The notes below the pieces were generated by a model. The model was not told the DNA's origin. It saw nothing but the letters and a program-made list of their open reading frames with translations, and searched no databases. Made by a program: the position numbers and the translations under genes. From Casuarius casuarius (lineage: Eukaryota; Chordata; Aves; Casuariiformes; Casuariidae), in contig PTFA01000277.1 of NCBI GenBank assembly GCA_003342895.1, forward strand, positions 367,288 through 431,287: a DNA stretch of 64,000 nt. The letters run 5' to 3'. Shown here in pieces: positions 57,701 to 64,000 of the stretch; position 1 is the stretch's first letter; each line of letters opens with the position of its first letter.

Positions 57701-60700
57701 TTTACTATTTTACTGCCTTCATCCGTCTCTGATTTTTGTCCGCTGCATTCATGAAGTGACAAAGATCTGTTAACTCAAACTAGGACTATTGCAATGTCAT
57801 TCATCAAATGTGCCAGCAATGAAGCTCAGCACCAGTATAAACTTGTCAAAGATATATCATTCTGAAAGCTCCTCCAGACCTGTTGTGTTTAAAAAATTAC
57901 TGATAAAATAAAACTTAAGAATTTTAAAATTACAGTTTTAAATATAAAGTGGTATTAGAAATCTTGCACTGTAACTGACCATAGCTGGGTTCTGTTGTTT
58001 TCTGAAGGAACATCATCTCCCATCTCACTTTACCCCTCTTAAAAAAAAAAGAAAAGAAAAGAAAGTAATTGCATTTTTATTAAGCAAACAGACGCTAGTT
58101 TTCTAATAATAGTTAATCACTTTTAAATTGTCAAAGTTTACTTTAAAAGGTTAGCTGTCTTTACTTTGACTTCACATTGTTATGACCTTTGTTTCTAATC
58201 TAGTGATTTTTCCTTTTCTTTATTGTACTAGTAGATTTAAAAAGTAACCCTTCTGACCAATATTTCTCTTCTCCCCTGCTTATTTCTTTCGTATTTAGAT
58301 TGTCTTTATCTTGGGGTAAAGGGGGTTGGTTTTTGTGGTTGTACCTAGCACTGTTTTCATAAACAGTGTGGGTTTTCTTTTTAAGCGTTGTGCCAGAACG
58401 ATATATTAAAAAAAAGGGGGGGGGGGGAGAAGGTTAAAAATAAAAGTTCTGTATGTACAGTGGAAGGATTACAGGGTTTTGGGATAAAACAGCTAAAGCA
58501 CAATTCTGTTTTGCTGATGTGAAGTAAAATATTTTCACAGAGGTACATAGTGTTTGGAGCCTGGACTTGGGTAGGACTCCAGGCAGGAAGGGTTATGCAC
58601 TTGGCAAATTTTGTAGCTGTAATTCCTACTTAGAACAGCTGCATCGGGGCAGTTGTAGTAGTAGCCAGGATTTGCATTTAGGGTGCAGATCCTGAGCTTG
58701 TCTAACTTGTTTGTCAGCTAAGTGTCTTGCCTCTCTGTGGATATGTCTACATTGTAGTNATGACCTGTGGCTTTGCCCAACCTGTTTTCCCTCCTTCCAC
58801 CCCTCATTAGGCAGGCTTTACAATCTTATTACTGCTTTGAGTTGCTGCTTGCATGCACTGCTGGAGTAGATGTACTTTATTTGGACATTTAGTCTGCATG
58901 CAGCAGAAGCATGCAGGTAAGAGAATGTAGTCGCCCTTGATGTGCTTCCCACTGTTTTCCCCGAAAGTGCGGAGGGGAAGTGATCAGGGAGAATCCTTAG
59001 TGTTTCAGCAGAAGGGTTTGCAAAGGTGGAGGTGAGACCCAGCAGTACAGGAAGGGCTTCTGCTCCATGGTTGTATGTTATTTTATTCCTTGGTTTGCAA
59101 TCAGAAAGAGCCTTTAACACAGGATGGGGGGGGGGGGGGGGAGAGAATCTCCTATCCCCAAAGAAAGACCCAAAACAGAAACACCCAGCAAAACAACAGA
59201 GTAGAGCATGGCAGAAATGGGAGTGTTAACCACCTCATAGTCAATCTATGCAAACAAGTATCTGCCTCAGTATCATCTCAGCAGGAAAAGCGTCTGTGAA
59301 CTTAGCGCAACTCTGTATTTGTCTGAATCACAGCTGTGCAGTTTGCCTTGGTGCTAGTCTAGAGGCTGATGCTGTAGCCTGGGTTGGCTAGCATGTTTCT
59401 CAGGTAACGAGGAAGATCCCTGTCTATGTTGGTTGTGGAAACTGCAGTGTAGTTTCTTTTGTAGTTTAGAGAGGGCTTTAACCTGCTTTGGGTTCCCTGT
59501 CTTGTGTAGCTTCCTTCTGCCTCTTTTGCCCTGCGAATTGACCCTGCTTTTTCCCAATATTCTCTTCCTGTACACCTGTTTTGGCCCTCTTTGCACTACA
59601 ATTACAAATACGACTGGGAATATTGTTAAAACAACTGATACAGTTGAATGGGATAGTACAAGCTTTATAATGTAGTTTAATTCCAGTCTTTTATCACTTG
59701 TTTACTGGCAGTTTTTGGAAACTCCCACTGGTGCAACTTCGTCAGTAGAAGCACAAATGTAGGCAGACTGCCGACTCAGTTTCCTTTTCTTTAGCTGACG
59801 TTGGGAGTTGTGAGTTTCTCTCCATTCAGCCAGCTGCTGGGAAGCGAGAACTCAAGCACTGAGAGCGGGTGTCTCGGACTTGTCCCACCACTTACCTGAG
59901 TGGGCACTTGCAGCGTTTTTTTAAACAAGACTCTTCAGGTGGGGACATTCAGTAGTATTTTACAGGCTCTTTTCATCAAGACAGGTGTAGCTGTGGTAAC
60001 GCAAGTTCCATTTTAGTACCCTTACCTTCGTCACATTACGTCTATCTCTTTTTGGACTGAAGGGATGGTCAAGCAGAGAGAAACCACAATGAATTAATGG
60101 ATTTCAAGGGCAGGAGAGTGCTAGCTGAAGCAGAAAAACAACCCTTAGAGTTCTAAAAGAAAAGATTAAATTAAAAAAAACCTGCTTGATTAATGTTTTG
60201 TTTATTTTGTCTATAGTATGGAGCTATTTTAACCAGTGTAAGAATGCATTATTTTTAATACAGATTATTTAAATTTATTTAATAGTGTGATGTAGTTGAG
60301 CTAGTACTCTAAATGTAGTGGTATCCTTCAGGCTGTGTCTTGTTGTATTAGGATAGGTATGTTTTTGCTGTTTGATTGCAGTGCTCTGTGTTCAGCCTTA
60401 CTCCTGAATTGTTTGGAGCTGTTTTTGCACAACACACACTCTGCCCTGTCTTAATGGGTGGTTAGTACAAACCAAGTACTTCTACAGGCTTTATTTAAAA
60501 CAAAACAAAANAAACCTTCCCAAAATAACACATGAACATATGCTAAAAATAAAAAGCATTAACGTATATGCTTCAATTCTAAAATATGTATCCTCATGCT
60601 TTGGCATCTGTTATTCATGAGCATAAAATAAAAAAGTATCAAGATTTACAGTGATTACTCTCTTACTGTATGAAAACAGGAGCTACTTCTCTAGGCATTG

Positions 60701-63645
60701 TATGGATTTCTCGTTTGAGTTTGTGAGTTTCCCCCAAACTTTGTTTTCATTTAGAAATGTTTCTATTTCCCCATTTTTCTTTTATTTGTTGTCTTCACCC
60801 TCTGCACCCTAGTTCTAGCCTCAGTTTTACCCAAAGTTGATTTGAATTACACCAGATTGCAGCAAGCAGAGAAGGCTCAAATGGAAGCTGAGAATGAGGA
60901 TGAGAAACTTAAAGAGGAATATGTGAATAAATCTGAAAGACTGCAGAAAGAATTCTCCCAGAAGGAGAAACAGCTGTAAGTATATCTTTCCCCTTTTGAA
61001 AAATATACAGCAGTAAACATTCTGCAGTGCAGTATGTCTTGTTACAGGACCAGCCTGTACAAGCTGGTTGTTGGTAAATGACTTTGAACAAAATGTAAAT
61101 ACTAGAGATGTTGATACTAGATACTGGCAATGTGGAAGAAAATACGCCATTCCAAGAAAGTTGCGCTACCTGTGGGCACTTACAAAATGGTGTATAGCTA
61201 GAAACGAGAGAACAGCAGCAATATTTTTTTGGCGGGAAGTACGAGNTTAACTTATTAGGAAATTATCCTAAGAGGGGAAAAGTATGTAATACGGTAATAG
61301 TAATCCACACTTTTATCAAAACCCAGAAATATGTAACAATATAAACTTACAGAAATGGCATAAGACTAGTATAACTGATCAGGCTTATGAATAAGGTAAA
61401 AACCTCAAAAGTGGTTTAACTAACCACTATGCAGGAAATAATAATAAAAAACCCCACTAGAATCATAAATATAAAAATGTGAAATAAAAGCCAACCTCTG
61501 CCCTTTCTCATGTTAAATCCTCAAGCAGGATTTAACCCAGAGAGTGTCCATCCAGCTACCTGTTGTGAGGAAGCTATCAGGAATAAAAGCAGTTAACATA
61601 GATGTTCTGATTTAAATAAATATCTAAAGTAAAAAGCTCCCTGTAGGGGTAGGTGTTTTCCTTGTCCGGAAAGATAACAAGTAAAATATTTAAGATGGTG
61701 CAAATCTGTGGCACTGCAAGGATTGGAGCTTAAAAATTAGTGGCTTCCAATCTGATGATTAGCCCGCCCTGCCTCTCTCATAACTCTGAATGTTAATAAA
61801 TTTGTTTAACTGCCATGACAAATGTTTACTTTACTACCACAGTCATCTTTACAGATTTTGGCAAAAGAACAGTTCAGACCCCAACTTTAGAATTCTGCAA
61901 TTCTGAAACCTCAAGGTCATGTTCACTTCTGATCTTTTCCAACCAGATGCTGAGGTAGTGTCCCAAAATGTAAGTCTTTCCTTTAAAAATGATTTTGGTT
62001 TTAAAACAGGAAAACTAAGTGTGGTTCTCCACCAAAACCCTTGCATGTCTACTGTCAGGATTTTTCCTCCTTTATTGCATTGGCAGGATTTAGATCTAGA
62101 AGCTTGAACAGTGTGCTCCCATCCTTGTTTTCTCTGTGATGTTCTAAAGACTGACTCTTCCAAGTGAAATTGCAGCTGGAGTGGATCTTCCATCAGAATA
62201 GCCTTAGTTCCTTTAACTGGACTCAAATAGCTATAATTAGTAGAATTTAGATCCCTCTTTATATTGAACGTCAGCTATATAGGAAGCTCACTAAAACCAG
62301 TCCTCCCTACCAATTCTATTCAAATTTTCATAAGCCTTAGTCTAAAATAGAAGATTCACACCTAAAGATAGAATACTAAATGACTTTTGTGAGCACAAGA
62401 GATGAATGTAATCATTCTCCGCATCACCAGTGGCAAGGTGGTTTGTTTGCATTTATTTTGGAAACACGCTATGTAAATTCAAAGGTGGGGGCTTTCTGTT
62501 ATGCATGTTTGAAAAGATTCTTTAGGATTTTGTGGTTTATCTACTCTTGGTCATACTGCAAAGGTCAGCTCTTCAAAATGTGTAAAAGTCCTGATCTTTT
62601 TAAATGTACTTTTTTTCAAAGCACTTTCTAAATGGCAGTGTTGTGTTTTCTCTATTACACTCATGTCTAAAGTGTTATGATATTGCTGCGTTATTTCTTT
62701 TTAAAAAATACCAACTGATCAGTTGCTTATTATGCTAGTAGTATATTGCACCCAGAAATAAACTCATTTTTAATTAAAAAAAATACTGTTGTGCACAATG
62801 ATTGTTTTTTGTTTTGCAATTCTAGGCTTCAGCTGGAAACAGATTTGAAAATAGAAAAAGAGTGGCGGCAAACCTTAGAAGATGATCTTCAAAAGGAAAA
62901 AGAAACTATATCTCAGCTCAGAATAGACACCCAAGAAATAATTAACCTTAAAAAAGTAAATTCTGCAGTAAAACTAAAACTTGAATAGTAATTTAGAAAT
63001 TGACTGCAAAGGTAATTTGTGGACTTAGACATGGTATTTTTAAGACTTTCTACAAGTCGGTAAGAAAGATTAGATTAATCTATTCTGACAAATAGATGAA
63101 GAAAATATATTTGGGAAAGAATTGTTCTTCTTTTTACTCTGTGTCTAGTCTTCAGATCAGAACTCAGTCCCTTGAATAAGGAAAAATGAAATCTTATTTT
63201 CCATTTTCAGTTGTATTGAAGACTCTGTCTTCTTATGGTGGGCCAGAAAGTGCTTCAGGTTCTCTCTAACTTGGTCTACATGGCTATGTAATGTTGTTTT
63301 CTGTGCAATCAATCATTTTTACTCCCTTCTTGGAGAAGACTGAAGAAGCAAAAATGCTTTGTCTTTTAAGGTCTAAGAGAAATTAATCTTGGTTTACTGC
63401 TGTTAGATTTGGGAATCTTAATAGAAGATAGTGTGATGGAACAATTAATCTTACTTTCTCAGTAAGATCAGCTTTGGTTAGGAATAGTTTTCTAGGCAGT
63501 AGGCATATACAGTATTGTTCCTTTTTGTGAATATTTTTTTTTCTTTTAAGGAGTTTCTTAAACTTCAGGAGAAGAACAGGCAACTGAAAANGATATGTCA
63601 AGACCAAGAAGCAGCTCTCCAAGAACTGGCATCCAAGCTTAGCGA
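42368..63645 (+). CDS. RUFY2: RUFY2, RUN and FYVE domain-containing protein 2 (3' partial)
   Basis: Fifteen coding exons lie in the window: 42368-42371, 45068-45241, 45627-45744, 47198-47299, 48435-48558, 49653-49714, 50384-50449, 52324-52393, 53743-53844, 54631-54747, 55373-55540, 56795-56892, 60856-60975, 62826-62955, 63551-63645. They give about 516 residues in one frame, starting [15 protein letters not shown], against [15 protein letters not shown] in human. Exon 1 holds only ATG G, in a strong GCCATGG context. Exons 2-6 encode the RUN domain and exons 7-15 a long coiled coil (for example [18 protein letters not shown]). The C-terminal FYVE zinc finger, about 90 residues in human, is beyond the window. 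RUFY proteins bind small GTPases and PI3P on early endosomes and act in vesicle trafficking. An N at 63591 makes one codon ambiguous (ANG, Lys in human). Identity is clear. Confidence 0.95.
42372..45067 (+). other. RUFY2: RUFY2 intron 1 (2.7 kb)
   Basis: The first 390 bases are the downstream half of the CpG island; the rest is AT-rich. No further exon, RNA or transposon is recognisable. Confidence 0.6.
45068..49714 (+). other. RUFY2: RUFY2 RUN domain exons (2-6)
   Basis: Encode [20 protein letters not shown], then [58 protein letters not shown] and [19 protein letters not shown]. These are the conserved blocks of the alpha-helical RUN domain, which binds small GTPases. The identity to human is nearly complete over these blocks. 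Confidence 0.88.
48013..48250 (+). mobile_element. Possible degenerate CR1-type LINE fragment in RUFY2 intron 4
   Basis: The stretch CATAAGAATGGTCTGATT...GGCCAAACATCCATCTAATTGAGTAT resembles a CR1-related repeat common in turtles, crocodiles and birds (GGGTCAGACCAAAGGTCCATCTAGCCCAGTAT type, recalled from memory). Downstream GTCTTATCCCCCAAATTGTC and TTGTTCTTAATAGCC fit the later part of such elements. Divergence is high, so this would be an old insertion. No element boundary or target-site duplication is visible. Confidence 0.4.
52298..52320. repeat. RUFY2: (TTTC)n repeat forming the polypyrimidine tract of RUFY2 exon 8
   Basis: About five TTTC units lead directly into the CAG acceptor before 52324. 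The microsatellite doubles as the 3' splice-site pyrimidine tract. Confidence 0.8.
52951..53191 (+). repeat. 121-bp tandem duplication in RUFY2 intron 8
   Basis: Copy 1 starts at 52951 and copy 2 at 53072, both with ACCTAATGAAGTGGAAAATT and both ending in GGAAAAC plus a run of 19-20 T. By eye the copies are identical apart from T-run length. Each contains the 14-base palindrome ACTAGCTAGCTAGT. Confidence 0.9.
53719..53740 (+). repeat. RUFY2: T22 tract at the RUFY2 exon 9 acceptor
   Basis: An uninterrupted run of 22 T directly abuts the AG of the exon 9 acceptor (exon starts 53743), an extreme polypyrimidine tract likely to vary in length. Confidence 0.85.
57757..57865 (+). other. RUFY2: Probable alternative terminal exon of RUFY2 (short isoform)
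   Basis: A pyrimidine-rich stretch ends at ATGAAG before 57757. Spliced from exon 12 (phase AG|T), the exon reads [16 protein letters not shown]...KLVKDISF and then TGA at 57863-57865. The poly(A) signal AATAAA lies at 57907-57912. The result would be a 437-residue RUFY2 with the RUN domain and part of the coiled coil but no FYVE finger. The start SDKDLLTQ resembles the SEKDLVKQ end of the short RUFY3 isoform as I recall it. The acceptor (AAG) is weaker than the usual CAG. Confidence 0.7.
57907..57912 (+). terminator. RUFY2: Poly(A) signal AATAAA for the short RUFY2 isoform
   Basis: Canonical hexamer 42 bases after the alternative stop codon, supporting use of 57757-57865 as a last exon. Confidence 0.55.
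57913..60855 (+). other. RUFY2: RUFY2 intronic sequence before long-isoform exon 13
   Basis: No exon, RNA or transposon is recognisable. It holds two G homopolymers, 12 G at 58416-58427 and 16 G at 59126-59141, and Ns at 58759 and 60511. Confidence 0.55.
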
Positions 63646-64000
63646 GTAATTTCATTTTTCATGATGATTATATTTGTCATATAAAACTGAATTAAGAAAA
63701 AATATAGGATGGTAGTCATGTGAATTACACTGTATAAGACAGTATTACCTGGCCAGTAATCTAGAAGAAGAAAAAATATGTTTAGTTAGGTCAGGTCTGT
63801 TTACATGCATTTCTGTCTTTGGCTGGTGGGCTAGTTAGGAAGTCATGTGCAATTATAGGGCTCTGAACAGAAAATCCTGGTTAAAAAGGGCCTGGGAGCA
63901 TTAGGAGATACTTTGCATGTCTCGTGAAGATATTTCAAAGATTTAAGGAACACACAGAAATGGCTGGCTCAAGTCTTGGTGGGCTTTCCTAAAGAACCCA

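Noticed and set aside
61900..62230. Open frames on both strands in RUFY2 intron 13 (61849-62226 minus, 61919-62107 plus)
   Set aside because: No homology, and the flanking RUFY2 exons 13 and 14 join in phase and match human without them.

Overview
The window is vertebrate nuclear DNA, most likely from a bird. Three multi-exon protein genes lie head to tail on the plus strand: SLC25A16 (5' end cut off by the window edge), DNA2 (complete coding region) and RUFY2 (3' end cut off). The proteins rebuilt from the exons align along their length with the human proteins as I remember them. The order SLC25A16-DNA2-RUFY2 is the one I know from human 10q21.3. Short introns (the whole DNA2 coding region spans about 19.6 kb), few recognisable interspersed repeats and compact CpG islands at the promoters suggest an avian draft assembly. 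The species cannot be fixed from the sequence.

Layout. 1-15490: CpG-rich DNA probably in SLC25A16 intron 1, then coding exons 2-9 of this mitochondrial carrier. 15491 to about 17400: probable 3' UTR. About 17400-19300: intergenic. 19300-19800: DNA2 CpG-island promoter and an 11-base first coding exon. 19694-39258: 21 coding exons of the DNA2 nuclease-helicase, followed by a 3' UTR ending near 40420. 40430-42060: short intergenic gap. 42060-42760: RUFY2 CpG-island promoter with a CCT repeat just upstream of the ATG. 42368-63645: RUFY2 coding exons 1-15, plus a probable alternative terminal exon at 57757-57865.

The genes do not form an operon-like system; each has its own promoter. SLC25A16 imports a CoA-related substrate into mitochondria, DNA2 processes DNA ends and flaps in nucleus and mitochondria, and RUFY2 is an endosomal RUN/FYVE adaptor.

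The most notable signal is the last DNA2 intron. It reads as a minor-spliceosome (U12-type) AT-AC intron with an ATATCCTTTT donor, an exact TTCCTTAAC branch site and an AC acceptor, and only this splice gives the conserved DNA2 C-terminus. Next come a probable short RUFY2 isoform lacking the FYVE domain, a near-perfect 121-bp tandem duplication in RUFY2 intron 8, and ten isolated N bases confined to the last 18 kb. I saw no RNA gene, CRISPR array, viral gene or intact mobile element.
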